Counted from the first letter of the stretch, positions 52,819 through 63,608 are shown. The stretch is 64,000 nucleotides of DNA from Metaphire vulgaris (GCA_018105865.1 CM030840.1:8762294-8826293), one strand, 5' to 3'. Notes: generated by a model not told the origin, from the sequence alone. Program-made: numbers and translations.

Positions 52819-53806
52819 CTATAAGGAGAGGAACTCATAAAAGTAATCATGATCTAAAAGGTGTCAAACTTGGATGAAGAAATGTAAGTAATCTTAGGTT
52901 AGCAGATGATGCCACTTTAATAACTGATTCAGATGAAAAACTGCCGGAGCTTCTAGCTAAATTAGCATTAGAAAGCGAAAGTAAAGCCGTATAGATTAAT
53001 ATATACAAGTTTTCTGCATGACGATTACCAAGAGCAAAGTAACACCAACATACAGTGTAAGACTAAATGGCAATGAAATCAAACAAATGGGACTGTTCAA
53101 AAACTTAGGCAGTATGATAATCAGTGAAGGGAAATGTAAGAAAGAAATAACACGAAGAATATGAATTGCCAAGGCAGCATTCTGGGAACTCAAAACGAAA
53201 CTTACAAATAGGCAATTTCTTACGATACACCATTAAGAGTGCTCAGAAACTACGTTTGGTCAGCCCTCTTGTATGTAGCAGATACATGGAATATATCCAA
53301 GACCATGCAGAAGAAATTGGAAGCCACAGAAATGTGGTTTTTACGAAGGATGCTGAAGAAATCTTCATGATGGAAAAGAAAACCAATGAAGAAATCTGAA
53401 ATGAATTTGGGATATAAAGAAGTCTGAAGGTAGCCATCAAAAAAGGCAGCTTTCTTTCTTTGGACACTTCATGAGGAAGGAAGGCCTGGAGCATTTGGCA
53501 ATAACCGCAAAGTGGAATAGGGAGACCAGATAAATGGAAAGAATTTATGGACACATAATGACTTATCAGACATTTCAGGATGCTAAAGAAGCAAAAAAAC
53601 TAATGATCTTTTTTGCTTGTCGGACTTTTTAAGACGTTAAAGATGGGAAAAAATCAAAAAAATTGTGATGACCTTTTTAGCAATCAAAATCAACCAATTA
53701 CAAAGTCTTTTTAATCCAGCACAGTGGTTCTCGAACTTTTTTGGTCGGCGTACCCCATGTACCCTCTATTTTTCGAAGTAAATTTGACCCTTTCGTCACT
53801 GCATAC

Positions 53807-53812
<6 letters not shown>

Positions 53813-53870
<58 letters not shown>

Positions 53871-53872
53871 TC
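53813..53872. repeat. (AT)n microsatellite
   Basis: About 50 bp of TA dinucleotides plus flanking ATAATATAT. Confidence 0.97.
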
Positions 53873-54115
53873 GCAAATACATTTCGAAAAAGTGAGAGTT
53901 GTTCTATTTCAAACGCTGTAGAACAAACTCGAGACGGTCCATATTTACTATTTTAGTAGGATTTGATGCAATGTCGATGGGGACAAATGCAAATGTGTTT
54001 TAGTCGAAGAATGTTATAAATTTGCTGAAATTTGTGCATATCTATACACCGACTGTTCAGTACTCGTTCCATTAACTTCCGTCACACAGCATAATAAGCC
54101 TAATGTCTAAAAAGT

Positions 54116-55745
54116 AAAAGTAAGTAAAGTAAAATCTCGTGGATTTCTATAGCGCCTTGGTTAGCAGCACAACAGTAGCTGCTTATTCTTAGGCGCTCAG
54201 CCTCTCTTAAAATAGCTATGGGGAAGGTATGTTATCAGCCAGGCAATAGTCAATATCCGAAGGGCAGTGAGGCTAGGTTGGTACAGCTATGGCGGAAATG
54301 ATTTAAGAAACAGGAAGGATTTAAGCTTAGACCTGAAGGCTTGAGGAGATAGTGCAGGAATTATAGGAAATGAGGATTCTGATGTTATTGTTTGAAAGTG
54401 TCCAAGTGTGCGAAGGGAAGCTGGGATCGAGTTCCAAAGTTCAAGTGCAGCGTATGAGAAGGCACGGTTGCAAATTTTCAAGGATGACTGATTTAGCGGG
54501 CGTGACAGAGTGAGATGAGATGACGAACGTGTGGGTCGAGGAGGCTGAGGGGTTAATAGTGATCTAAGGTAGACAGGTTTTGATGACTGAAGTGAGCTAT
54601 ATGTAAGTGTTATTGTCTTATATTGGATACGTTCAGTTATTTTAAGCCAATGTAATGATTTTAGTATGTGTGAAATATGGGAGGATTTAGGTGACTTAGT
54701 AACAGCACGAGCAAGTGCATTTTGTATTGATTGCAATTTGTTGATAGAGGCTTTGGGAAGGATATAGTAGATTGAGTTACAATAATCTAATTTGGAGTGG
54801 ACTATTGAGGTGGCAATTGTGGAGGCAGTTTTAGTATCTAGGCAAGAACAGTTCCTCGAGGCACTCCAAAATCAACACTGTGAGATAGAGAAATTTGGCT
54901 AAGACAGGACACTTGAAAAGACCGGTATTTATGGTAAGATGAAAAACACTTGTGAGCTTTTTCAGATATTCCAAACTAGAGAGAGAGTCGTTCGAGCAGA
55001 CTTTTTTGATCTATGGTATCAAATGCAGCAGAGAGGTCAAGGAGACAAAGGCCAGTAACTTGTCGGAGACCAATTGCGGTACTGTCATAAATGTAGGCGA
55101 GAACGGTTTCAGTTGAGTGATGTTTAGTGTAAGCAGACTGATGAACATTATACAGCGAGTTATTTGAAAGGTGTTCGGTCAGTCTAGAAAGCACAATTTT
55201 CTCAGTAACTTTTGATAGAAGTGAAAGATTTGAGATGGGGCGATAGTTATTAAGATCTTCTCTGTCGAGACCAGGCTCTTTTAGGAGAGGAGTGACAAAA
55301 TTGTTTGTGAAGGAGGATGGGAAAGTGCCCGGGGTTAGAGAAAGGTTAATGATTCTAGTTTGATAGGCGTAAGCACGATGGCACACTGTTTGAGTAAAGA
55401 GGTAGGTATGGGATCTAGGTCACATTGTTTGTTTGGAAGAGAAAGTAGCAGTTTGGATACCTCTTCATCGGTTGCAGGAGTGAAGCTGGATAAATTGCAT
55501 GGAGGTTGTGGGGAGAAGGGTAATGAGGAGAGGTTGTTTGAGTAATAGTGAAAGACTTAAGGCAACTGCGAATCTTGGAGATTTTTGTAGAGAAGAAATT
55601 AGCAAAAGATTCAGCAAGTCCTGACAGGGAAATGGATTGAGGGAGAGGTTTTGATTCTGTGCGATGGAAAAGATAATTTACAGCTTACCAGAGCTTACGT
55701 GGGTTTGAGCTATTTGCTGAAATGATGTTAGAATAGTACTTCATA
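54116..55745 (-). mobile_element. L2-A LINE with a 600-bp internal deletion
   Basis: The tail AAAGTAAGTAAAGTAAAATC precedes the C-terminus (54736-54287: LHWLKITERIQYKTITLTY; ICNRAFSYAALELWNSIPA). At about 54845 TATCTAGGCAAG joins directly to ACAGTTCCTCGAGGCACTCC, skipping the RT palm. RT fingers (55386-54976: NYRPISNLSLLSKVTEKIV, LDLSAAFDTID) follow. It is truncated at 55745. Confidence 0.87.
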
Positions 55746-55985
55746 AAACCTGAGCAGACTGGGACTGATTTAGAATTACTCATTAATTAATAATGAGAAT
55801 CAAAATTCTGCATTTGTAACATTTTATGCTATAATCTACTCCCATTATCTTAGAACTTTTGCAAATATTGTTAAATTTCTTGCTAGCAGACATCAATGCA
55901 TAGTAAATTCACTGCCTTTCGTATACCATGTGGAAAGTCAATTTTGTACCCCTGGGGTACGCGTACCACCGTTTGGGAGCCACTG

Positions 55986-56454
55986 ATTTAGCGTAATGTC
56001 CAAAATTTGTAATCAGTAGCCACTATTTTTAATGAAATTTCAGAACATTTTTTTCATTATTAAGGACAGACGCCCTTAAGGGCGGGGCCACGGAATTTAA
56101 GGACTGTCCTTATCATTTAAGGACGTTTGGTAATCATATTTTATTAAGTATTTCTTCAAGTTCCTTATTAAAAATTTTAATAGAATTACCTGGTGGTCTA
56201 TAAAAGCAAATTATAGAGTATTAGTTACTTATTAGTTATAACATATTCAAATCATGTTAAATTTCGAATGTCTGACTCTATAAATTCATAGTTTAAAGTG
56301 GATTCAAGTTTGCCCACGTCTGCTGTAGATTTATTTATAACTAATTAATTATCATGAATAAAAATTATGCAAATGAAGCTTTTATTTTGTTAAATTTGAA
56401 TGCCAGTTGCCTCATGCATTGTTGTTGCCCTTACATAAACAATGAAGTGTGGGC
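55986..56454. other. AT-rich, short inverted repeats, no gene
   Basis: AAGGACAG...CTGTCCTT and the palindrome CGCCCTTAAGGGCG occur at 56063-56115, with TTAAGGAC repeated three times. Nothing else is recognisable. It could be the end of a small TIR element. Confidence 0.4.
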
Positions 56455-56575
56455 GGAAGATGGCAGAGTGCGTTACGTGCTGGAGCGTCAGGCTGACGAA
56501 GCGGGTTCAAGTCCCGTTAGTGCCCCTAGTGGCTTTCCCACAGACAGGCCTCCTAAACGACTTTAAATCATAAGT
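56455..56575 (+). repeat. tRNA-derived SINE, reference copy of family 1
   Basis: GGCGGAAGATGGCAGAGTGC, an A-box-like segment TTACGTGCTGG, and the B box GGGTTCAAGTCCC, then TAGTGCCCCTAGTGGCTTTC and the tail CAGGCCTCCTAAACGACTTT. Relatives lie at 2106, 23724 and 32402. Confidence 0.8.
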
Positions 56576-56739
56576 TAAGTTACGCTGATTTAGAATTGTG
56601 ATGTCTCCAGAATTGTCTGTCATTCATACTGATATTTAATCCTGTTAAGTCTTCCTGTATGTTGTCTCTATTCATGGCTTATATAGTTTTCTTCTATTTC
56701 GTGAGCTTATCAAAAATCTAAGATTTGCCCTGATAGCAG

Positions 56740-57485
56740 ATTCACAAAAAAATTGCAGGAACTGCTAAATCAAGTAAATACAGAAAGTGAGAAGAAAGGT
56801 TTAAGAATAAACATCAATAAAACATTCTGCCTAGTGATATCCAAGAAGAAAGACATTCCGAAATGCGATATCAACATAAACGGAGAGAAAATGAAACAAG
56901 TCATGTCATTCAAATACCTAGGAAGCTGGTTCACCAGTGATGCGAAAAGTGAATCAGACATAAAAGCAAAAATAGGAATGGCCAAAGCAGCCTTTGGGAA
57001 TTTAAAACACATACTAACAAACCGACATTTAACAATGAAAACAAGGATTAGGGTTCTGGAATGCTATGTTTGGCCAGTCATGTTATATGGTGCAGAAACG
57101 TGGACTATCTCTAAAGTCATGAAGAAAAAGCTTCAAGCTGCAGAGATGTGGTTCTTAAGAAAAATGTTGAAAATATCTTGGACTGAAAAGAAAACAAATG
57201 AATTAGTACTCGAAATGGCAGGTACACAAAGAAAATTGCTATCTACAATACGTAAAAGACAACTTCAATTTTTTGGACATATAATGAGGAAGAAAGGCAT
57301 AGAAAACCTGGTAACTACTGGAAAAGTCGAAGGCAAAAGATCAAGAGAAAGACAAAGAATGACGTATATCAGCAGCTTACTGACTGATGTAAAGGGGGTG
57401 ACTACAGAATTGGAATTAATACAAGCAACACACAACAGAGATAAATGGAAGTCCATAGTCGTCAACGTAGAAATACATGACACCT
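56740..57485 (+). mobile_element. RTE-like LINE 3' part, open frame of 244 codons
   Basis: The frame 56753-57487 is intact: LLNQVNTESEKKGLRININK, KQVMSFKYLGSWFTSDAKSE, KAKIGMAKAAFGNLKHILTN, VMLYGAETWTISKVMKKKLQ, AAEMWFLRKMLKISWTEKKT and RKRQLQFFGHIMRKKGIENL. It is 5'-truncated downstream of the catalytic YADD. The intact frame suggests a recent insertion. The 3' end ...GACACC-TGA runs into (GAA)n. Confidence 0.88.
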
Positions 57486-57774
57486 GAAGAAGAAGAAGAA
57501 GAAGAAGAAGAAGAAGAAGAAGAAGAAGAAGAAGAAGAAGAAGAAGAAGAAGAAGAAGAAGAAGAAGAAGAAGAAGAAGAAGAAGAAGAAGAAGAAGAAG
57601 GAAGAAGAAGAAGAAGAAGAAGGAAGAAGAAGAAGAAGAAGAAGAAGAAGAAGAAGAAGAAGAAGAAGAAGAAGAAGAAGAAGAAGAAGAAGAAGAAGAA
57701 GAAGAAGGAGAAGGAGGAGAAGAAGAAGAAGAAGAAGAAGAAGAAGAAGAAGAAGAAGAAGAAGAAGAAGAAGA
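57486..57774. repeat. (GAA)n polypurine tract, 289 bp
   Basis: GAA repeats with a few GGAAG/GGAGGAG interruptions form an unbroken purine strand, as the tail of the RTE LINE. Mirror-symmetric purine tracts of this kind can form triplex DNA. The Glu/Lys/Arg and Phe/Ser/Leu frames are artefacts. Confidence 0.98.
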
Positions 57775-57945
57775 TCAAAAATATATAACATTAATGAAAG
57801 AAATATCCAATTAAAAATTTGAACAGGCTGATTAGTTAGAAATGGCACTTTTGGGTATAAATTTATGCCTAAATTTACTTTCTTAACTCAGTTAGTAACA
57901 TCAGTAGATTCAGACTTCAGTGCAGTACTGTAAATTTCAGTTCTT
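57775..57945. other. AT-rich unique gap
   Basis: Flank of the GAA tract; no feature seen. Confidence 0.5.
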
Positions 57946-58620
57946 CTAGCGAATGCCTTTCTTTCTCAGCCATTCAACGGCATCAGGTTGAGCCTGATGC
58001 AGGGTCTCGAGTCCTCCTTCGAATCTGGTGAGGTGGCAGTCATTGACTATGTGGTTCATAGTCTGTCTGATGCCGCAAGGGCAATTCGGGTCATCTCTGG
58101 CTCCCCAACGGTGAAGCATAGCGGCGCATCGGCCATGGCCTGTTCGATAGCGATTGAGGTGGACCCAATCATAGCGCACTAGGTCAAAGCCGGGTTGGCG
58201 CTTGCAGGGGTCTGTGATGAGGTGTTTGTTCTTGACCTCAGCAGCCTGCCAACTCTGCTTCCATGAGTCCGGAACAGAGAAGTGCAGTATAGGCGCAGGA
58301 AACCAGATTGGATGACGAGACGTCAGACGTTGAGCAGGATGGTCAAAGATGTCCGCGTGTATTGTTAGGTCTGGTCGGGCATTAATGTGGGCAGTGAGCT
58401 TGGATGTTGCGGCTTCACGACGGATAGCTGGCGGGGCGATGTTGCTAAGGACTGGCAACCAGTGAGCCGGGGTAGAATGGATGGTTCCAGAGATTGTCCT
58501 CATGGAGGAATTCAGTTTGGAGTCGACCAAATGGACGTGGGGGCTTCGGCACCATACTGGGGCACAGTATTCTGCAGCAGAGTAGCATAGTGCCAGTGCT
58601 GATGTTCTTAATGTAGAAGC
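57946..58620 (-). mobile_element. LINE C-terminal fragment with CCHC finger
   Basis: The minus frame (58530-57946) contains YDWVHLNRYRTGHGRCAAML, HRWGARDDPNCPCG and MNHIVNDCHLTRFEGGL, a C-x-C-...-H-x4-C zinc-binding end of a LINE ORF2. An upstream frame (58633-58445) continues LCCRILCPSMVPKPPRPFGR. The clade is uncertain (Jockey/RTE-X-like). Only the last 220 codons are present. Confidence 0.75.
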
Positions 58621-58968
58621 GCTTGCTCCCCACGTAAATTTCAGTAATATAAGTACTTTCTTCGGTTCAAGTCATTTGTCGTTGTCATTATGACATCAAG
58701 TCCGCAGCTACACAAGTAACAGAACAAAAATATTGTTACTTTTAAGTGAACTGGACACACAGGCCATAAAGGATTGACAAATATAGGTTCTGGCTCAGAC
58801 TAAATATAGCATCAATAAGTTTAAATATTTAAATCGTAAAAACTGGGGGTTACTTATGCGGGGGTAAACGCAATTTCCTAGAGATTTCTAATAAAAATAC
58901 CATCAGTTATGTTAATCCTGTCCTGGTCTTTGTACTTAAAGACTTTTTATATAAGGACCAATTTGAAG
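58621..58968. other. No recognisable feature
   Basis: AT-rich non-coding. Confidence 0.45.
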
Positions 58969-59310
58969 TTCTCTCGTTCTTATCCTCGTCTTTGGGGAGT
59001 CAGTCCTCGTCCTAATCCTCGTCCTTTGGAGGTCGGTTCTCGTCCTTATCCTCGTATTTGCAGGTCGGTCCTATTCCTCATCCTTGCCACTTAGTCATTG
59101 AAATATTCTTTAAAGAATTGATTGTCAACTGTAACGATAATTATGTTAATGTCAATATTCGACTTTGAGAAATCTTTGTTTAGTCGGTTTTTGTCTCCTC
59201 CGCTCCTTTGGAGGTCGGTTTTCGTCCTTATCCTCGTATTTGCAGGTCGGTCCTTTCATTTCCTTATTCCTTTCCTTATTTGCAGGTCGGTCCTTCTTTG
59301 CAGCAAGAAC
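58969..59310 (+). repeat. Degenerate TCCTCGTCCTTATCC / AGGTCGGTCCT repeats
   Basis: GTCCTTATCCTCGTATTTGC followed by AGGTCGGT occurs at about 59051 and 59225, with variants CTTATCCTCGTCTTTGG (58980), GTCCTCGTCCTAATCCTCG (59005) and TTATTTGCAGGTCGGTCCTT (59275). A related piece, AGAGGTCGGTCCTAGTC then CCCTCGTCCTTGGACC, lies at 61004-61040. Confidence 0.8.
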
Positions 59311-59535
59311 CAACGAGACATCTATCAGGCCGCTAGGGTCGAACTCCTTCCTCGCCTTTAGAGGGTAGGGTAGGGTATGCAGGGGAAAGGCATTGAGGAT
59401 GGGTCCTCCACTTTTTCACCCGAGTTTACACCTATGCCTGAATAAGCAGGCCGTCAAATAATCAAAGTCGGAGACTTTGAAACTTTAATGACTGTAGCCT
59501 ACTTCGTCCACAAGGTCAATCCAGGCCCGCATGAA
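59311..59535. other. No recognisable feature
   Basis: Mixed-composition unique sequence; a GGGTAGGGTAGGGTATG run at 59362 is too short to be a telomeric block. Confidence 0.45.
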
Positions 59536-59800
59536 GTAGGGGGTGCAGCTGCACTTCTGGAAAAAATAAGGGGGTGTAGCCCACCACCTGGGAAGATAAG
59601 GGTTTTTAAATTTTTTGCTTGTAAGGATTTTTAAATAGAAGAAAGAGATTACGATCATATTTGCTTGTCAAGGTTTTTAGGAGGATAAAGTAAAGTTAGT
59701 GAAGACCTTTTTTGCTCGTCAGGTTTTTTAGGAGGCGAGCTTTTTTCTTTCTCACAGCTCTTTTTATCTTGAGAAAATCTGAAAATCTGCACCCCCTGCT
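59536..59800. mobile_element. Possible small TIR element, AGYAGGGGGTGCAG ends
   Basis: AGTAGGGGGTGCAG at 59536 and CTGCACCCCCTGCT ending near 59800 are inverted copies. Three dispersed-motif copies lie inside (59605, 59664, 59703). No clear duplication is visible. Confidence 0.5.
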
Positions 59801-60056
59801 GAAAATTCGTTCCGATGTACCTGGGTATATCAGAATGCTTGGTCGGCCAGCCTGACCTTGTTAACTGCCACCAGTAAACAAACACATTAGGATTTTTAAG
59901 AAAGTGATTTCCATAATTAAAAGTTTTTTATACTTTTTTCATCTGATTTCTTTATGAATAGACCTTATTATTTGTTAACATTTGTTGATGTAGATCTTAA
60001 TATTTTTACATAAAATCTATATTTTAGACGGCATTTATTTATTTTAGCGGTCGATC
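59801..60056. other. AT-rich, no feature
   Basis: Unique AT-rich DNA. Confidence 0.45.
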
Positions 60057-60225
60057 GGTGCGCGGTGGAGCAGTGGTTAGCGCACTGATCTGCCAATCTT
60101 GAGGTCCGCGGTTCAACTCCCGGCCGCGGCAGAAACTTTTCGGTTCTTTCTGTCCAAGTACCCCAGTCAACTCAGCTGTGAACGAGTACTTCTTTTTCTT
60201 CCATCATCTATGAATATGATGACGG
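60057..60225 (+). repeat. tRNA-derived SINE, third family
   Basis: GTGCGCGGTGGAGCAGTGGT then TAGCGCACTGATCTGCCAAT is a tRNA-like 5' half with A box; CCGCGGTTCAACTCCCGGCC contains the B box GGTTCAACTCC. The acceptor-like ends GCGCGG/CCGCGGC are only partly pairable and there is no clean T-stretch terminator. A body follows (GAAACTTTTCGGTTCTTTCT, GTACCCCAGTCAACTCAGCT). It sits within or beside Gypsy pol sequence. A genuine tRNA gene is possible but less likely. Confidence 0.65.
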
Positions 60226-60822
60226 AGAGAAAAAGGTTAGACAAATTTTACTACTGCAAAGGCACCAAAGCTAAACCCCCGCTCGCGGTGGATCAGACGG
60301 TCAGAGCTCGGGTCGACCCCTTGGGATTTGGGTCAAAGAAGTTTAAACATGCCTCCCTTATCGTTCGTTCGAAATTAGACGGCACAAAGCGACACAGACC
60401 ATCTACCCGGTAATTATTTTCGCCCTTCCGTCGAACCGAAGATTAACTGCCCTGTGATAGATGGACAACAGAGACCAACGAATTCTGTCATACTGGCGAC
60501 ACCAAAACTGACACTAATTGCCTCCAACGAGTCCCCAATTCAAGAGAAGCTAGCTCCCTTCCCCCTGCGACAGATCTACGAATTCACAGCAGTTGTCGAC
60601 AACAGCAGGCGCCCGGATCTGAACATCTGCCGGTTGGTTACCAGATGGCGACACACACCACTCGTTCAAGCCGTTAGATCGATCAGCTTCCCAGATACGA
60701 AGACTAAATCTTACGTAGCTAGAGACATTTTAGAGACATCTAAGTTTTTAAAACGCAGTTTTTTCCTTGTAATTTCAACATATAAAACATTTCATTTTTT
60801 CTTTTTTTTAACAAACGAAAGA
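60226..60822 (+). pseudogene. Gypsy pol 3' end remnant
   Basis: Frames include LDKFYYCKGTKAKPPLAVDQ and TVRARVDPL, resembling the integrase C-terminal stretch of Gypsy elements that precedes the 3' LTR, and a frame at 60454-60843 of uncertain origin. Position directly upstream of an LTR supports the call. The RT, RNase H and most of the integrase are absent. Confidence 0.55.
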
Positions 60823-61004
60823 TGTTACGTGCGCCTATCTTGATTGACATACGCGCCAGCCAAAAGCGCGCGTCACAGTCTTAGAGACCTTATAATAGCA
60901 AGATAGAACGTCTGTAGTTGTTAGAGACTTGAACTAACAACACTCTCAGTGCTGAATTGCTTATTAATAACAGTTCGTTTTAAAATATACAGCTATACCT
61001 CACA
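60823..61004 (+). mobile_element. Gypsy 3' LTR (182 bp)
   Basis: It runs from TGTTACGTGCGC to AGCTATACCTCACA and aligns over its length with the 5' LTR at 63416-63608 (shared ACGCGCCAGCC, GTCTTAGAGACC/GTCTCAGAGACG, AGAGACTTGAACTA/AGAGACTTAAACTA, CAGCTATAC/AAGCTATAC). It begins TG and ends CA. The upstream purine-rich tract AACGAAAGA is short. Confidence 0.82.
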
Positions 61005-61143
61005 GAGGTCGGTCCTAGTCATTTCCCTCGTCCTTGGACCTCCGATCGCCTGGAAATAATGGTCTGTTTTGCCAGATCCCTCAGAGAACGTTATTTGGGG
61101 TTGTACTGTATGTCATTGATGTAATTATATATTGATGTAATTA

Positions 61144-61146
<3 letters not shown>

Positions 61147-61192
<46 letters not shown>
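61147..61192. repeat. (AT)n microsatellite
   Basis: About 45 bp of AT units. Confidence 0.97.
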
Positions 61193-61194
<2 letters not shown>

Positions 61195-61326
61195 CTAATA
61201 TACCCAATCATTGAATTCATATATATTAAAATCACGCAACTGTGGCCATAAATTTTTGTGTACGTTACTATTAAAATGGCCGTCCATACAATTGCAACGT
61301 CGTCGCATTACTATATATATAAATTC

Positions 61327-61445
61327 AGAGGCCGTCCATAAATGACGTCACGCGATTTGGGCAGTTTTTTTATCCCACCATCCCTGTCTTCACACGTCGT
61401 CACAAAAAGTCAGACCCCATCAAATATAGCGCCACAATGCGTTAA
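61327..61445. repeat. Left-end relic of the GGGGNYGTCC family
   Basis: GAGGCCGTCCATAAATGACG then TCACGCGATTTGGGCAG matches the complement of the right end at 32320-32343 and the left end at 22681. CACAAAAAGTCAGACCCC follows as in the complete element. No right end was found. Confidence 0.6.
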
Positions 61446-61559
61446 ACCCCCAGCCTCTTTATATTGCCAATGCAAAAACTAATGTTTAAAATCACTTGTT
61501 TCTTGAATGAATCAGGTATTGCAATGAATTAAAGTATGTTTAATAACATTTAAAAATTA

Positions 61560-62800
61560 AATTTTGTAAGTGAACCATTAAAAATTAATATAGTTGCTTT
61601 ATCTGAAACTTGGTTGCAACAGGAAATTACTAAGCTCATAACACTACCTGGATTTAATTTTGAACTAAAATCAAGAGGCAACTCAAATAAAGTAGGAGTG
61701 TTGGTTTTTTAACTTTCAAATTCTATTCACTATGAATTGAATTAATTATTAGACATGGACATTCCTAAATTTAGCATTTTAGAATATTTAGCAATAAAAG
61801 TACATCTGGACAAAACTAAAAAATATCTCAATGATATGTATCAATTGTATATATGTATCAATATGTATCAACCACATGGAACTGTAATGGACAAATGTAA
61901 TACTGAACTTGAACAATAATGCTCTTTTTTAAAATATAGCTCTAATGGGAGATTTTAACATTAATTTACTAAAAGTTGGAAATCATGAACCAACTGCTGA
62001 TTTTTATAATATGATTATAGCGAATAGATTTATACCTTTGATAAATAAGCCCATCAGAATAGCACCATTTAATGAAACTCTGATAGATAATTTCGTTATA
62101 AATTTCTATAAGACAATGTAAAATCGTCTATTTTTCAATACCCAATATCAGATCATTTTCCAATAATTTTATTTCTGTACTTAAAACCTTATAGGAAATG
62201 ACCTATAGCAACTTCTAGTTATAGGAAAATAAATACTACCAATAAAAATCACTTTCTATAAAAAATCAAATCGGAAGATTGGAGTAAAGTCAAAGAATCC
62301 TGTATAGGAAACACACCTGACCGTGCTTACTCTATTTTCTAAAAAAAATTGACACTATTATTATGAATCTTTCCCCATTATATCTTCTACATCTGCAAAT
62401 AAATTTTAGAAGCCCTGGATGCCCTTGGCTTTACTCAAGCCGATAAAAACAACAACTAGTTTGTATTAAAAAATACTTGAAAACTCCAACTTGTGAGAAC
62501 AAGAGTGCTTTTAATAAATTTTATAATAAATTTAAAACATAGCGAGAAGAGCTAAGAAAATGTATCACTGCAATAAACTTATGAATTGCAAGAACAGAAA
62601 CTCGAAACTTTGGAAATGCATAAACAATATATTAAATAGTAAAACAATAAAAATAGTAAAATATTACTTAATCCACTACAGAACTGTGATATTAATACAA
62701 ATGTCAAAACAGATATTCATTATTCAAAATAGATTTATTAACTACTTTCTAAAGTTGGACCAGACATAGCATAAAAAATGCAATAAACTATGGAAAAAAA
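61560..62800 (+). mobile_element. AT-rich decayed LINE, endonuclease region
   Basis: Frames give NIVALSETWLQQEITKL (catalytic Glu), PGFNFELKSRGNSNKVGVLV, YQPHGTVMDKCNTELEQ, a GDFNINLLK-like piece at about 61950, NETLIDNF and ISDHFPIIL (Asp-His), then a linker KEESCIGNTPDRAYSIF-like. Stops are dense and the composition is far more AT-rich than the other LINEs. The RT is not seen; the clade is undetermined. Confidence 0.72.
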
Positions 62801-62869
62801 CTTAATGAATCACTTATAGATAATCATAATAATTATACTTTTCCAATTTTTTTACAACTAATACAAAAA

Positions 62870-63150
62870 GGGGTTTCTGTAGGTATACCAGGTGACTGCT
62901 AAAACGCCACTTCTGGTAACAATAATACGGAATAAAGGGTAAACGGGGTTTTGTATATGGCCGATGGGAGCCTATGAGAGGTAGCCGGGCCCGAACGTAC
63001 CAGGATGGCAACCCAGACTAAACTCTAATTTTCCCAAAGGCAGCTAAGCAATGGCTGAGCGGTGTGGCACTGGATTCGGCGTCTCCGAGGAGGCAGACGA
63101 CTGGGCGTCTTAGGCCAAATGTAATCTATGACCTAAAACTAAGGAAAAGA
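62870..63150 (+). repeat. tRNA-like fragment and unassigned sequence
   Basis: At 63051-63115, CAATGGCTGAGCGGTGTGGC then ACTGGATTCGGCGTCTCCGA resembles the 5' half of a type II tRNA (Leu/Ser-like TGGCTGAGCGG A box) but I find no B box. It may be a SINE head. The preceding 180 bp are unassigned. Confidence 0.4.
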
Positions 63151-63208
63151 GCAGTGTCATGAGTAAATCTTTATTAATTAATAATAACAATAATAATATA
63201 ATAATCAC

Positions 63209-63415
63209 CAGTGGCGTAGCGTGCCAATTGCTAGTATGGCTTCAGCCATGGGCGGCACACATGAAGGGGCGGCACATTTTTCGGAGCGACGACATTTTTG
63301 CTTGTCAGAAAAGTGAAAAGTCTGTGGACTTTAGAAGGGGTGGCAAATCAAGTGACGACCTTTTCTGCTTGTCAGGTGATTTTCAGTGATGGAGGACAAA
63401 AATTTTGGACGGGGC
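63209..63415. mobile_element. hAT-like left end CAGTGGCGTAGCG plus motifs
   Basis: CAGTGGCGTAGCGTGCCAAT resembles the right terminus of the MITE at 48966-49198 (AGTGGCGTAAACC in reverse) and is a common hAT-type terminus. Two dispersed motifs follow (63289-63308; 63353-63375). It appears cut by the LTR at 63416. Confidence 0.5.
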
Positions 63416-63608
63416 TGTCACGTGCGCTTAGCATGATTGGCGTACGCGCCAGCCAATGGCGCTCTTCACGGTCTCAGAGACGTTATAGAAGCAGTAGAGA
63501 TAGTCAGTCGTCGATAGAGAGACTTAAACTAGCGACACGCTCTGTGCTATATTGATTAATTATTAATTAATAAAAGAGCTCCTTTGAAGTATAAAGCTAT
63601 ACTAGACA
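63416..63608 (+). mobile_element. Gypsy 5' LTR (193 bp)
   Basis: It begins TGTCACGTGCGC and ends TATACTAGACA, with AATAAAAGAGC near the end (AATAAA signal). It is followed by a primer-binding site and a gag ATG. It belongs to the same family as the LTR at 60823-61004. Confidence 0.85.

Larger units (their letters stand above)
49790..53560 (+). mobile_element. RTE-like LINE, near full span, heavily decayed
   Basis: Endonuclease start NVRALTYKETSKCDE at 49800; VYADHDVDQVEQFYEEIDKA at about 50090; then interrupted by an L2-A LINE at 50331-51693 after RLWT-stop-KSPG. It continues DRYKNRIDYIAVSQ, a basic linker, ILEIVSEENQILDGWHEYIT and YNYK, VTRLVQPI before the SINE insertion at 52541-52818, then LRLADDAT (catalytic LADD), EIKQMGLFKNLGSMI, and RRMLK-like C-terminal remnants. 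Stops and frameshifts are frequent. Confidence 0.8.
53722..55985. mobile_element. hAT element CAGTGGYTCYC, split by an L2-A LINE
   Basis: Left CAGTGGTTCTCGAAC and right GTTTGGGAGCCACTG are inverted, with GTACCCCATGTACCC and GGGGTACGCGTACC also mirrored. Flanks ATCCAGCA (53714) and ATTTAGCG (55986) agree at 5/8 with only transition differences, as expected from decay. About 640 bp of its own non-coding DNA remain after removing the LINE. Confidence 0.75.

Noticed and set aside
57416..57848. Glu/Lys/Arg-rich and Phe/Ser/Leu-rich frames
   Set aside because: Artefacts of the GAA tract.
59362..59380. Telomere-like GGGTAGGGTAGGG
   Set aside because: Only about three units and not TTAGGG; chance-level.
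60062..60132. Functional tRNA gene
   Set aside because: A and B boxes are present, but stems pair poorly, there is no clear terminator and a SINE-like body follows. Kept as a SINE, with a true tRNA not fully excluded.
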